Shown: positions 1 through 16,337, counted from the stretch's first letter. The stretch: DNA of 64,000 bases from Progne subis subis (GCA_022316685.1 JAKJHU010001862.1:1-64000); one strand, 5' to 3'. The notes: a model not told the origin generated them from the sequence alone. Numbers and translations: made by a program.

Positions 1-640
1 GGTTCTGGTCCATGTCTGTGTCCCAGGGAGGTAGGTTCTGGTCTGTGTCTGTGTCCAGGGAGGAGGTTCTGGTCCATTTCCCTGGTCCCAGGGAGGAGGT
101 TCTGGTCCGTGTCTGTGTCCCAGGGAGGAGGTTCTGGTCCATCCCTGTCCCAGGGAGGTGGTTCTGGTCCGTGTCTGTGTCCCAGGGAGGAGGTTTCTGG
201 TCTGGTCCTGTCCCAGGGAGGAGGTTCTGGTTCATGTCTGTCCCAGGGAGGAGGTTCTGGTTCAGTGTCTGTGTCCCAGGGAGGAGGTTCTGGTCTGTGT
301 CTGTGTCCCAGGGAGGAGGTTCTGGTTCATGTCTGTCCCAGGGAGGAGGTTCTGGTTCATGTCTGTGTCCCAGGGAGGAGGTTCTGGTTTATGTCTGTGT
401 CCCAGGGAGGAGGTTCTGGTCTGTTCCTGTCCCAGGGAGGAGATTCTGGTTCATCCTTGTGTCCCAGAGAGGACATTCTGGTCTGTTCCTGTCCCAGGGA
501 GGAGGTTCTAGTCTGTTCCTGTCCCAAAGAGGTGATTCTGGCCCATTCCTGTGTCCCAGGGAGGAGGTTCTGGTCCATGTCTGTCCCAGGGAGGTGGTTC
601 TGGTCCGTTCCTGTCCCAGGGAGGTGGTTCTGGCCCTGTC
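1..640. repeat. Minisatellite, 30/33-bp unit, cut by left window edge
   Basis: About 20 tandem copies of a GC-rich unit with core TCCCAGGGAGGAGGTTCTGG plus a variable 10-13 bp tail such as TCCATGTCTGTG or TCCATCCCTG. Both unit lengths are multiples of three and the unit lacks stops in several frames, so open frames of up to several hundred codons cross it on both strands. These are repeat artefacts. Copies between about 440 and 560 are more diverged (GAGATTCTGG, GAGGACATTCTGG, AAAGAGGTGATT). The left boundary is outside the window. Confidence 0.95.
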
Positions 641-644
641 AACC

Positions 645-714
645 CTCCTGAGCTCTCCTGAACTCTCCTCAACTGTCCTGAGCTCTCCCGAGCCCTCCCG
701 AACTCTTCTGAGCG
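645..714. repeat. Degenerate 10-bp tandem repeat
   Basis: Seven head-to-tail decamers of the form CTCCTGAACT (variants CTCCTGAGCT, CTCCTCAACT, CTCCCGAGCC, CTTCTGAGCG) follow the preceding minisatellite directly. From 715 to 983 there is GC-rich single-copy sequence with no recognisable feature. Confidence 0.8.
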
Positions 715-983
715 CCCCCGGAGCCCCCCGAGTCTCCCTGCCCCGGGGACACGGGGCACTCTTGGGGTGCCAGTGTGACCCAGCCGAGCCGGAGGTGCGC
801 GCTCCAGCCTGCGCTGCCCTCAGGGGAGGGAAACAAACCCAGCTTTTGCCTTCATTTTGTGAAAGAAACCCGCGGCTCTGGCTCTCGGGGTTCCAAGCAG
901 AAATGCGTTTTTCTGTGGGGGTCTCTCTCTCTCTCCTAACAGGATCGGCCGGGCTGCGGGGGGCTGAGGAAGGGGTGCAGCCG

Positions 984-1924
984 GGGCGGGAGCTGCTCGC
1001 ACCATCCACAGCCCGGGAAGGGACGGGAGCTGCTCTCACCATCCACAGCCCGGGATGGGACGGGAGCTGCTCTCACCATCCACAGCCCGGGATGGGACGG
1101 GAGCTGCTCTCACCATCCACAGCCCGGGATGGGACGGGAGCTGCTCTCACCATCCACAGCCGGGACGGGAGCTGCTCGCACCATCCACACCATCCACACC
1201 ATCCACAGCCCGGGACGGGAGCTGCTCTCACCATCCACAGCCCGGGATGGGACGGGAGCTGCTCTCACCATCCACAGCCCGGGATGGGACGGGAGCTGCT
1301 CGCACCATCCACAGCCCGGACGGGAGCTGCTCTCACCATCCACAGCCCGGGATGGGACGGGAGCTGCTCGCACCATCCACAGCCCGGGAAGGGACGGGAG
1401 CTGCTCTCACCATCCACAGCCGGGACGGGAGCTGCTCGCACCATCCACAGCCCGGACGGGAGCTGCTCTCACCATCCACAGCCCGGACGGGAGCTGCTCT
1501 CACCATCCACAGCCCGGGAAGGGACGGGAGCTGCTGGCACCATCCACAGCCCGGGATGGGAGCTGCTGGCACCATCCACAGCCCGGACGGGAGCTGCTCT
1601 CACCATCCACAGCCCGGGACGGGAGCTGCTGGCACCATCCACAGCCCGGGACGGGAGCTGCTCTCACCATCCACAGCCGGGACGGGAGCTGCTCGCACCA
1701 TCCACAGCCCGGACGGGAGCTGCTCTCACCATCCACAGCCGGGACGGGAGCTGCTCTCACCATCCACAGCCCGGGACGGGAGCTGCTCGCACCATCCACA
1801 CCATCCACACCATCCACAGCCGGGACGGGAGCTGCTCGCACCATCCACAGCCGGGACGGGAGCTGCTCGCACCATCCACAGCCGGGACGGGAGCTGCTCT
1901 CACCATCCACAGCCCGGGACGGGG
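984..1924. repeat. Minisatellite, 31-37-bp unit, 27 copies
   Basis: Twenty-seven copies of GACGGGAGCTGCTCTCACC followed by ATCCACAGCCCGG, with or without an extra GATGG, which gives 31- to 37-bp units. Two copies carry the same internal triplication of the 11-mer ACCATCCACAC (near 1181-1205 and 1788-1812). This points to duplication of multi-unit blocks rather than independent slippage. Open frames of more than 340 codons through the array are artefacts of stop-free units. Confidence 0.95.
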
Positions 1925-2483
1925 CAGGGCTGCGGGGACCCTGGGGCCGCGCCAGAGCCGGGGGAGGGACAGACCCCACACTGGGGTTGTCACAGGTGCT
2001 CTCCGTTCAGCCCCAAGGCGCAGAAAGGATCCCCTGCCCCCCAAATCCTCCTCAGACAGGAGTGCGGGTCTGCCTGGCTCTGACTCTAGTCCCGGGCTTG
2101 GTTTATTTAAAGGATGATACAAGTGCAATTGAACCCCTCTACAAGTCTGTCCTGCAGGACTGAGGATGGCAAACCAGATATATGCAAAATGAATCAGTTA
2201 TTTCAATTGATGATTATAATGATTAGAATAAAGGGCCTTAATCAGAATTATCTGCTACACAATATAGGTAGTTATAACTACAATTATAGCCACTACTTAT
2301 TAAATCAGTAATTTCAGAGGCAGCTTGATAATTATCAAGTAGATATTGAAGTTATGCTGATGTCTGAGGGTAAATCTCTTCTGCTCAGCCTCGAGGAGTG
2401 ACCTTGGGGGCCGTCCCCGCTCCAGGGAGGGATGTCCAGGCACGTTCCCAGGAGGGGTGGAGCACGCTGCCATCCACCCCCAG
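1925..2483. other. Single-copy spacer
   Basis: GC-rich to about 2090, then AT-rich unique sequence from 2110 to 2370. I see no gene, RNA or repeat signature here. Confidence 0.5.
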
Positions 2484-2576
2484 CCCTGGAAGTGTCCCAG
2501 GCCAGGTTGGACACTGGGGCTGGAGCAGCCTGGGACAGTGGGAGGTGTCCCTGCCACGGCAGGGGTGGAATTCCCT
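2484..2576 (+). mobile_element. CR1 LINE 3'-region fragment
   Basis: Matches the avian CR1 3' region: GGCCAGGTTGGACACTGGGG, then GGAGCAGCCTGGGACAGTGG and a degraded GTGTCCCTGCCACGGCAGGG. The terminal short repeats typical of CR1 are lost. It is a short 5'-truncated copy, as most avian CR1 copies are. Confidence 0.85.
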
Positions 2577-3179
2577 CTGATTTTAAATGTTCTTTCCGTG
2601 GTTATGGGTGGGTGCTGCCCTTGGACAAGTATTTTACAACTATGAAATTCAGCTTCTGTGATTCATCATCTTAACTCTTCTCACTATTCTTTTTGAAATG
2701 TCAAGATTTGTCATCCTAAAAGGCAGAAATCAATCAGCAAGTAAAAACAAGCACAAGGAAGTATTGTAATTTTTAATTACTTTTGAGGCAGCTAGAAATT
2801 GTCTTGCTGCTTGCGTCTACAGAACTCTTGTTCTGGAAAGTTACTGGGGGAAAAGGAGAATTCCCATCTGCTTGAAAGCTTTTCCTCAAATCCTGGAGAC
2901 AGGGGCGGTGTTCCCTTGCACACAGGGTAAAATTCTATCCTTTGCGTGTGGACCACCCAGAAATGTGCTGGGATTTTGGGGTGGAAATGATGGGGATCAG
3001 CCACAGGATGGAAATAAAGCATTTTCTTCCCCATCTCCAACCCTAAAGCAAAGAGTAAGCGCCTCCGTGGGTGTGTGCTTGCGTGCCACACTCCAGCTGC
3101 TTTACAGCTGCATTAATAAATGGATGAGTCGTGACCTCGCTGCAGCTAAACTCTGAACGTGGGACTGGCACAAACCACC
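2577..3179. other. AT-rich single-copy spacer
   Basis: Unique, mostly AT-rich sequence. Short open frames here have no recognisable domain and no convincing splice context. No repeat family recognised. Confidence 0.5.
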
Positions 3180-3795
3180 CTGTCCTGTTTAGAAAAGACA
3201 GGTATCTGCTAGGGAGAGGCAGGCTTCTCTAGGAATGGGGAATTCAAATCCTTCCCTCCGTGCTATTATAATTTGGAAGATTCAAAAAAAAAAAAAGCAA
3301 AAACTTTTCGGTCAGAGCTATGGGAAAAGGAATAACAGTCCTTTACTAGTAAATATAACAGGACAGACAAACAACAACAGCACTTATAATAACAGTAAAA
3401 CAGAACCAAGAACCCCGAGGGCAAACGGTGGAAAGCTCCGGCGCTGATGGAAGCGGTGGATTGTCCTCAGCAGGCAGGGGGGTGCCCTGGCAGATGAAGT
3501 GGGCAGTGCCGGAGAACCCGCAGCGGCTGGACCCCGGGCTGACCCAAAATCCAGCAGGGCAGTGAAGAAACTCCAAATTCTTGGGCACTCCAACAGATGG
3601 TAGAATTCCCAGGAGCAGACTCCTCCGTTAACCGTGGACTCCACACAGCTCCCAGTCACCCTACGAGAGCAGCGAGCTCCCCACCCTCAGCTCTCAGGAG
3701 CCTTTTCCCTCCCCAAAACCAAGTGATCAACTCCCTTTGTCCGGGTTGAGCACCCTTTAACTATCAGTATTTAGTCTCCTAGCAACTCATGGGGG
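3180..3795. mobile_element. Probable solo LTR, degraded (TGTCCTG family)
   Basis: Begins TGTCCTGTTTAGAAAAGACA and ends near GGGGAAAAATTCCACA, so it has TG/CA termini over about 616 bp. The first 60 bp resemble the segment at 19837 (TGTCCTGGTTTGGAAGGACA), which supports a dispersed family. I could not find a clean target-site duplication, so the right boundary is approximate and the orientation is left open. A 13-bp A run lies inside. No internal retroviral coding sequence is present. Confidence 0.5.
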
Positions 3796-5066
3796 GAAAA
3801 ATTCCACAGGATAACTTAACCCCCAAGGCACCCTGAGCCCAGAAGGGGCACTGGCCGCCTGGTTTCCTGGCTCTTACCTGGGCACAGCCTGCCCAGGACT
3901 GGTGCTGGAGTGGCTCTGGGAGCGTTTACCAGGACTGTGCTTTAAGCTCAGCGTCCAATTAATAAAAGGAGAAAGAGGTCGTGCCCATAATTTGTGTTTG
4001 GCATTGTGGAACTTGCAGATTGTCAATAGCATTTAAATTTTTTCTTTTCAATCTATTAAGGTGTTTAATTTCATTTTAACCTTAAAGAGTTTAGGGCTGG
4101 TAGTAGCCACCGACGCTAAATTAATGTAGCTGTTTGCAGTTATTAATTGCTGTGTCTGAATGGCAAGGCAAAACAGAATGACAAAATAACCCCTGATTTT
4201 ACCGTCTCCTAGGTAGCATATCCAGGGCAGGGGTTCTGCAGCTGCAATTAGGAATGAGTGATCTTCATTAACTGCCCTGTGCCGTGTGAGGTGCAGCCCG
4301 TGGCCTTCTCGGGTCCCTGATTTACTGCTCTTCATTTGTGGAGTGCCTCCATCAAAGCAGAGGTAATTTCCCATAACGGGGCAGGGTGTGAGTACAACAC
4401 AGCCCAGAGAGAAAATTGCTACAGCTGCGTGGAGACGCTTTTGTACCACGACATTTTATTGACGTTTCTTCCTGGCCACTCTTCATTGCAGACAGCGAAA
4501 ACAAACTGGGCGAGCAAACGCCTCGTGAAGCACTTTGGAGAGATGATCTGAGCGTTTCCCGCTCCTGCACCTCTGACAGCTTTGCCTCCGAGGGGAAGGC
4601 ACGGCAGTAAACGATGCAAATTGGCAGGATTACGGGAGGTAATGAATCCAAAGAAGATTTAAAAATATAATTGGAAAAGGTGTCAAAGGGAAAAATGGCT
4701 AGTCTGTTTTATCTGTTATTGGGGCTCCAGCTTACAAGCTATTAGGGAATCTGCCCTTGCCAAGGAGAAGGATGAAATGTCTCAGCGAGCCCGGGGAGCG
4801 CTGCTCCCGCACTGGAGCCGTGTGCAGGGGGAGGCACAGCTGCCGCCACGGCCTCCTCCATTGTTCTCCAATTCCTCAGGGAAGGGAAAATCTGTTCCGT
4901 AGAAAATTCTTCTCCACATTTCGATTTCTTCTCCATTTCCTTATGCTAATGGGGCTGGTGTGATGGGAAGGATGATTATGGAATGAGCTGTGGTGAGCAG
5001 CCAGCTCCTACCTGCAGCAGGAACTGCAGCTGGGCACTGCTGTGAGCCAGGGCTGGAGGGACAGGA
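3796..5066. other. Single-copy spacer
   Basis: GC-balanced to about 3960, then AT-rich unique sequence to about 4720, then a mixed stretch up to the next array. Open frames of 60-130 codons occur on both strands without recognisable domains. No RNA gene or repeat recognised. Confidence 0.5.
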
Positions 5067-5583
5067 GCTAAGAACCTCTCCTGGGATGGGACAGGGACCC
5101 AGAACCTCTCCTGGGGTGGGACAGGAGCCCAGAACCTCTCCTGGGGTGGGGCAGGGACCCAGAACCTCTCCTGGGATGGAACAGGGACCCAGAACCTCTC
5201 CTGAGGATGGAGCAGGAGCCCAGAACCTCTCCTGGGGTGGGGCAGGGACCCAGAACCTCTCCTGGGATGGAACAGGGACCCAGAACCTCTCCTGAGGATG
5301 GAGCAGGAGCCCAGAACCTCTCCTGGGGTGGGACAGGGACCCAGAACCTCTCCTGGGGTGGGACAGGAGCCCAGAACCTCTCCTGAGGATGGAGCAGGAG
5401 CCCAGAACCTCTCCTGGGGTGGGACAGGGACCCAGAATCTCTCCTGGGATGGGGCAGGAGCCCAGAACCTCTCCTGGGATGGGATAGGGACCCAGAACCT
5501 CTCCTGAGGATGGAACAGGGACCCAGAACCTCTCCTGGGATGGAACAGGGACCCAGAACCTCTCCTGGGGTGGGGCAGGAGCT
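5067..5583. repeat. Minisatellite, ~30-bp unit, 17 copies
   Basis: Seventeen copies of CCAGAACCTCTCCTGGGATG followed by GGACAGGGAC or a GAGCAGGAGC variant. Some copies carry CTGAGGATGG instead of CTGGGATGG, in a recurrent pattern. The minus strand has an artefactual open frame of about 174 codons. Confidence 0.95.
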
Positions 5584-6257
5584 CAGCAGCACCTCACCAT
5601 GACCAGCAATAACACGGTGCCTCTGCCCCCAGGCAGGGAGGAACCGTTTGTTCCGTGGGTTGCAGCAGCTTCAGGAGTCGCCACAGAAGCCGACGGTGCC
5701 CTGCAGGAATTGGCCAGGGACTGCCCTCTGTGCCTGGCAGACCCCACAGTCCCTGTGCCTGCTGGCAAAGCTCCTCCTCACCTCAGAGCCCGGGAGCTGA
5801 GGATAAAAGTGACTTCTGAGATCGTCTCTGCTGGGGAAAAAGAGCCAGCATTGAGGCCTTTGAGTGGAGGAGAGAAAAATCAGCTTCCTGCAACACGGCA
5901 AAGGGTGACCAAATGGAAACGCTGAAGGACCTTAAATAATAAAATGGAAACAAAGCTTAAAAAGGTGTGGTGGAGGTTTGCGCACGGAATCAGCGAGGGC
6001 AGGCAGTGTGCAGCGCTCCTGGCAGCACAGCAGCGTTTCGGCTGATTAACCTGCTCCAGTGACTCCGGTAACTCTGCTGTTCCGTGATCCTGGCACGGAG
6101 CGCGTGGGAAAGGGCCGGTGCCTGCAGCCGGGACTGCGCGGAGCGCTGCGCTGGGGCAGGGACAGGCACAGTGCCTCCAGCCGGGCTCCACCGGGGCCCA
6201 GGGACAGCAGCGATCCCCCCGGACACGGCCCCATTCCAGCCTCATTCCGGCTGCTCC
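5584..6257. other. Single-copy spacer with CpG-rich right part
   Basis: Unique sequence. Positions 6060-6250 are relatively CpG-rich (CACGGAGCGCGTGGG, CTGCGCGGAGCGCTGCGC) and run directly into the next array. No transcription-start motif or gene is evident. Confidence 0.5.
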
Positions 6258-7145
6258 GGGATGGGATGGGATAACGGGATGGGATAACGGGATGGGATAA
6301 CGGGATGGGATAACGGGATGGGATAACGGGATGGGAAAATGGGATGGGATAACGGGATGGGATAACGGGATGGGATAACGGGATGGGATAACGGGATGGG
6401 ATGGGATGGGATAACGGGATGGGAAAACAGGATGGGATAACGGAATGGGATAACGGGATGGGATAACGGGATGGGATAACGGGATGGGGTGGGATAACGG
6501 AATAGGATAACGGGATGGGATAACGAGATGGGATAACAGGATGGGATAACGGGATGGGATGGGATGGGATAACGGGATGGGATAACGGGATGGGATAACG
6601 GGATGGGATAACGGGATGGGATAACGGGATGGGAATGGGATGGGATGGGATGGGATAATGGGATGGGATAATGGGATGGGATAACGGGATGGGATAACGG
6701 GATGGGATGGGATGGGATAACGGGATGGGATAAGGGGATGGGATAACGGGATGGGATAACGGGATGGGATAACAGGATGGGATAACGGGATGGGATGGGA
6801 TGGAGTGGGATAATGGGGTGGGATGGGATGGGATGGGATGGGATAACGGGATGGGATAACGGGATGGGATAACGGGATGGGATGGGATGGGATAAGGGGA
6901 TGGGATAAGGGGATGGGATAAGGGGATGGGATAAGGGGATGGGATAACGGGATGGGAAAATGGGATGGGATAAGGGGATGGGATAACGGGATGGGCTAAC
7001 GGGATGGGATAACGGGATGGGATAACGGGATGGGAAAACGGGATGGGATAACGGGATGGGATAACGGGATGGGATAACGGGATGGGATAACGGGATGGAA
7101 AACGGGATGGGATAACGGGATGGGATGGGATGGGATGGGATGGGA
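6258..7145. repeat. GGGAT / GGGATAACGGGAT array
   Basis: Almost 0.9 kb of GGGATGGGATAAC-type repeats. A 13-bp unit (GGGATAACGGGAT) is mixed with runs of the pentamer GGGAT, with occasional AAAAC, AAAAT, AAGG and AATG variants. On the plus strand the G3 runs are spaced by 2-5 nt, which meets the usual G-quadruplex motif rule many times over. On the minus strand it reads as a spurious 421-codon frame rich in Pro, Ser and His. Confidence 0.97.
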
Positions 7146-7205
7146 TGGAATGGAATCGGATGGAATGGAATGGGATGGAATGGAATGGAATGGAATGGAA
7201 TGGGA
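7146..7205. repeat. GGAAT pentamer tract
   Basis: The right edge of the GGGAT array changes to about ten copies of GGAAT/GGGAT, ending in GGAATGGGATGAGG. The change is a single G-to-A substitution in the pentamer, so the tract most simply derives from the neighbouring array. From 7206 to 7373 the sequence is unique. Confidence 0.9.
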
Positions 7206-7373
7206 TGAGGTGGATGTCTGCAGTGTGGGTCCGAGGCAGAGGTGATGCTCCGGGGCCGCTGTGCTGGGCACTGCTCTCACCTGCGGGGTCTCGGCTCTGC
7301 TCACCTGCCATGGCCAGAGGAATTGGGGTTTTCAGCCTGCAAAACTGAACTGCACAAAAATGAACTGTGTCCT

Positions 7374-7490
7374 ACAGAATCCCGGAATGACAGAATTGCT
7401 GAGGCTGGAAAAGCTCTCCCAGGCTATGGATCCCAACCGTGCCCCCAGCACTGCCCCTGTCCCCAAGAGTCTCTGTGTCCTCAGTACAGC
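7374..7490 (-). mobile_element. CR1 LINE fragment (old, reverse)
   Basis: Reads as the complement of a CR1 3' region: ACAGAATTGCTGAGGCTGG, AAAAGCTCTCCCAGGCTATG, ATCCCAACCGTGCCCCCAGC. Divergence is substantial, so it is an old copy. Boundaries are approximate. Confidence 0.7.
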
Positions 7491-7857
7491 CAGCCCACTG
7501 CAGGGAAATGGCACAACCCTAAACCTCCTTCCCTTTAAACCGGGAAAGGCACCAGCAAACCTTGTTGCTCTTTTTCAAGCAGCTCTGGTAAAAATTACCA
7601 GTGGCCTGGTACAGCCACCTACCAGAAACCATCTGGGGCTGGCAGGCCACGCCTCAGAATGCGGGCAGCACGCCTGGAATTAGCTTTGGATTGATAATCC
7701 AGATGATCTTTAACGTCTTTTCATAATGTAGACAATCCTTAGGTTCCTTCCAATCCTGATTATTCTACAATTTTATATTTTAATTTTAAATCCCTGTGAG
7801 CAGAATCGCAATGCGCCATTAAGTAATGATAAATAAAGCAATTGAAAACAACCATCC

Positions 7858-7890
<33 letters not shown>

Positions 7891-8793
7891 CACGGGAGGA
7901 AGAAATGTGCCAAATACAGTTCCAAAATTAAATTTCAGGTAACGCTTTCAGCTTCTCTGTTAGTCCCAGCCTTGGGTCTCCTCTCCTGCACAGAGCAGGG
8001 CTGGGAGTGCCACCCTGGCCTCTAATGGGCTGTTTATACACGGGACAGTGGGCAGCAAATGAGTGGATAACAGCAATGTTGGTGCAGACACGGGGCTGGG
8101 AATGTTCCTAAAGCTGCTGAAGAAGCAGGAAAGAAATGTATGGTTCTTATTTGAACGAGTTTTACCATTTTATCGAGGCAGTTGAGGGGTGTCTCCGAAA
8201 TGCTGGGAGCCTGAGCAGCACCACAAACAGATCCCTGAGTCAAATGGAAATTAAGCTTTCTGCTACATTTCTGCAATAATCCATCCAAGGAGGAGCAGAA
8301 GCTACAAACCATAATAACAATGGGAGAAATTATACAGCCCCACCGTTTTCCCAGCACTGCTGTTAGCAGAACACTAGATTGATGTTGTACCTATTTTTAT
8401 TTTGGCCACTGGAACAGCCTTTGTCACAGAGAGGAGGCAGGCGAATTTCAATAGCTCCCATGTTTTGTGAAAAATGTGGAGTGCTGCACTCATCTGACCT
8501 TTTCAGGATTTTTCATTTCAACCGCCTGGTCACCCCAGTCCTTTGCGAGAGGTTGGGCTCCCCTTTTAATGGGAAGAGGAGGAGTGCAACGGTCAACCAT
8601 CCAAAATACTGAATATTAAAAAGGTCAACGGAGTATGGCACGGCAATGTGAAAATGAGACAACGCAACCCCAGATACCTCCTCGCAGAGGTAAAACTGTG
8701 GCAAGAACAGAAAATGTCAGAGCAGAGACGCGCTTGCAGCAGGGACAGGAGCGTGGCGTGTGCTGAGTGGTCCTCGCTGCCAGCTCCGGCTGC
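7491..8793. other. Single-copy spacer
   Basis: Unique sequence containing the poly(A) tract listed separately. The flanks (7680-7850 and 8030-8700) are AT-rich with short open frames only. No gene is supported. Confidence 0.5.
7832..7884 (+). other. AATAAA followed by 27-nt poly(A): possible retrocopy tail
   Basis: AATAAA at 7832-7837 lies 20 nt upstream of an uninterrupted A27 tract (7858-7884), the spacing seen at cleaved and polyadenylated mRNA ends. This could be the 3' end of a processed retrocopy. I did not find a flanking target-site duplication or a coding remnant upstream, so a simple A-run expansion is equally possible. Confidence 0.35.
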
Positions 8794-8839
8794 GTTCTGT
8801 GTTCTGTGTTCTGTGTTCTGTGTTCTGTGTTCTGTGTTC
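8794..8839. repeat. 7-bp tandem repeat (GTTCTGT)n
   Basis: About 6.5 near-perfect copies of GTTCTGT, just upstream of two further arrays. Confidence 0.95.
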
Positions 8840-8890
8840 CTGCAGGCTGGCCGAGCCGCAGGGAGCGGGGCTCACAGCCAGGGCATGGGG

Positions 8891-9014
8891 CACACAGCCA
8901 CAGGGACATTGGAGACACACAGCCACAGGGACATTGGAGACACACAGCCATGGGGACATTGGAGACACACAGCCACAGGGACATTGGAGACACACAGCCA
9001 TGGGGACATTGGGC
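8891..9014. repeat. 25-bp minisatellite, 5 copies
   Basis: Five copies of CACACAGCCACAGGGACATT plus GGAGA, at an exact 25-bp spacing (8891, 8916, 8941, 8966, 8991). Two copies have CATGGGGACATT. The right edge passes into GGGCTGGAAGGGACCCCAGA, which resembles the start of a reverse CR1 3' end. Confidence 0.93.
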
Positions 9015-9055
9015 TGGAAGGGACCCCAGAGCTCCCCTTGCTCCAAGCCCCACCA

Positions 9056-9925
9056 CAGCCAGAGACATGTTCCACCAGAGCAGAGCCTGGCCAGAGACAT
9101 GTTCCACCAGAGCAGAGCCTGGCCAGGGATACGTTCCACCAGAGCAGAGCCTGGCCAGGGACACGTTCCACCAGAGCAGAGACTGGCCAGGGACATGTTC
9201 CACCGGAGCAGAGCCTGGCCAGAGACACGTTCCACTGGGGCAGAGCCTGGCCAGAGACACGTTCCACTGGGGCAGAGCCTGGCCAGAGACACGTTCCACT
9301 GGGGCAGAGCCTGGCCAGAGACACGTTCCACTGGGGCAGAGCCTGGCCAGAGACACGTTCCACTGGGGCAGAGCCTGGCCAGGGATACGTTCTACAGGAG
9401 CAGAGCCTGGCCAGGGATACGTTCTACAGGAGCAGAGCCTGGCCAGGGACACGTTCCACTGGGGCAGAGCCTGGCCAGGGATACATTCCACCGGAGCAGA
9501 GCCTGGCCAGGGATACGTTCCACCAGAGCAGAGCCTGGCCAGGGACATGTTCCACGAGAGCAGAGACTGGCCAGAGACACGTTCCACCAGAGCAGAGACT
9601 GGCCAGGGACACGTTCCACCGGAGCAGAGCCTGGCCAGGGATACGTTCCACCGGAGCAGAGACTGGCCAGGGACACGTTCCACTGGGGCAGAGCCTGGCC
9701 AGGGACACGTTCCACCGGAGCAGAGCCTGGCCAGGGATACGTTCTACAGGAGCAGAGCCTGGCCAGGGACACGTTCCACTGGGGCAGAGCCTGGCCAGGG
9801 ATACGTTCTACAGGAGCAGAGCCTGGCCAGGGACATGTTCCACCAGAGCAGAGACTGGCCAGGGATACGTTCCACCAGAGCAGAGACTGGCCAGGGACAC
9901 GTTCCACTGGGGCAGAGCCTGGCCT
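9056..9925. repeat. 32-bp minisatellite, ~27 copies
   Basis: About 27 copies of CAGAGCCTGGCCAGGGACAC plus GTTCCACYRGRG, at an exact 32-bp spacing. Because 32 is not a multiple of three, one reading frame passes through all three phases of the unit and repeats every 32 residues; open frames of 350-490 codons on both strands are therefore artefacts. Unit variants (CACTGGGG, CACCAGAG, CACCGGAG, CTACAGGAG) occur in runs, so copying of neighbouring units is visible. Confidence 0.97.

Positions 9926-14953
<5,028 letters not shown>

Positions 14954-14994
<41 letters not shown>
14954..14994. repeat. 41-nt poly(T) tract
   Basis: Uninterrupted T run. If it were the tail of a minus-strand retrocopy, a TTTATT would be expected just downstream, and none is present at the right spacing. 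It is best treated as a homopolymer. Confidence 0.9.
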
Positions 14995-14995
<1 letters not shown>

Positions 14996-15650
14996 TCAGT
15001 AAATTTGATTGAGCAGATTTGACAAATTGATTAAGTTACGAGGTTTTAAAAATTATTTTTGAGCCAAAGCTTAACAAAAGTCTATTTTTAAGAACTCAGT
15101 AAAAAAAAAAATCCTGTAATGCAGTGAGTGAGACATGGTTATATGCAAAAGGCATTGTCAGCAGCTGGAAAAATTACGAGGAAGTTTAAAGGCTAATTAT
15201 TAATCACCTGGCTTTGGCAGCACCACAGAATTCAGCTCCCTGTGTCCTAGGATGCTGGATTTGCAAAGATGCAAATGGTAGTTTATCTGAATTAATTTTA
15301 AGAAAGGTTCTGGCACCCACATGCACGGCGCCGACATTTACAACTGAATTATTACAACTCTGTGTTTTACTTCTCTGCTGCCCCCGCGCTTGTTTCCCAC
15401 CTGCTCCTTGTCGGCGAGGGAGCACAGGAATTTCAACAGAATTCACAAAGAGGTGAGAAATCGAGTTTCAGCATTGGCAATTTGCGTGCATCGCTTGTGG
15501 AGGGAGAAGCGGTGTGTTCACAGGGAAGCACGGGCCCAGAAGAGAAAATAAAATCACATTTCTGGGTGTGTGTTGGGGCCTGGCTGCCCTGCCCAGACCT
15601 GCCAAGGAGACAGGGGCTCCTTGGTCACCTGGAACTCTGGAGTTCCAGCC
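14995..15650. other. AT-rich single-copy spacer
   Basis: Unique sequence, AT-rich to about 15350. No gene, RNA or repeat recognised. Confidence 0.5.
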
Positions 15651-15895
15651 TGGTCTGGGTTCACAGGACCTCAAACCCACTCAGTGCCACCACGGCAGGG
15701 ACAGCTCCCACTGCCCCAGGCTGCTCCAGCCCCGTGTCCAACCTTCCTTGGGCCCTGCCAGGGATCCAGGGGCAGCCACAGCTGTGACTGACGGCACCCT
15801 GTGCCAGGGAATGCCACCCAGCCAGGGAACAATTCCTGATTCCCAGTCTCTCATCCAGCCCTGCCCTCAGTGGGATCCATTCCCTGTGGCCGGTA
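15651..15895 (-). mobile_element. CR1 LINE 3' fragment (reverse)
   Basis: Complement of the CR1 3' region: GACCTCAAACCCACTCAGTG, CCACCACGGCAGGGACAG, then CCAGGGATCCAGGGGCAGCC and CACCCTGTGCCAGGGAATGC. The order matches CR1 read on the minus strand. Confidence 0.9.
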
Positions 15896-16078
15896 GCGTG
15901 CCCTGTAAATGGTGTCCCAGTGCAAATGTGAGATTTCAGCTGGATGGGTGCTGGTCTGTGCAAATCCCGCAGCACTGAGCCCTGTGCCCGACAGATGTGA
16001 GAGCTGGAGTGGTTTAGTGGTGCCTGTGCTGAGGATGATAAATGCAGTCCTCATCTGGGAACTTCAAGGTTCAATTTT

Positions 16079-16122
16079 TTTTGTTTGTTTGTTTGTTTTG
16101 TTTTGTTTTGTTTTGTTTTATT
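16079..16122. repeat. (GTTT)n / (GTTTT)n microsatellite
   Basis: A T run followed by four GTTT and five GTTTT units. Simple slippage repeat. Confidence 0.9.
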
Positions 16123-16337
16123 TGAAGAGGAACATGCATATGGTTTAAAACACAACATTAATAACCCTTCCCTGCGAGCAGGATTGATGCAGACAGCATA
16201 AATCCTCCTGCAGCTCCTGGCAGACACGGAGCGCTCCCTTTGCCTGCGTTTGGCTGAGGGTTGGAGTCCAAGTGGGGTTTTCTCCTTTCCCTGTTCGGAG
16301 GCTCCCAGTGCTGCGCTGGGCAGCCCGAGAGGAGCCT

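Noticed and set aside
12..2117. A 701-codon plus-strand open frame
   Set aside because: It runs through two stop-free minisatellites. Equally long frames exist in other phases and on the other strand, and no domain is present.
6258..7205. Telomeric or primate satellite sequence
   Set aside because: The unit is GGGATAAC/GGGAT rather than TTAGGG. The GGAAT tract differs from the adjacent GGGAT array by one base, so local origin is simpler than contamination or homology.
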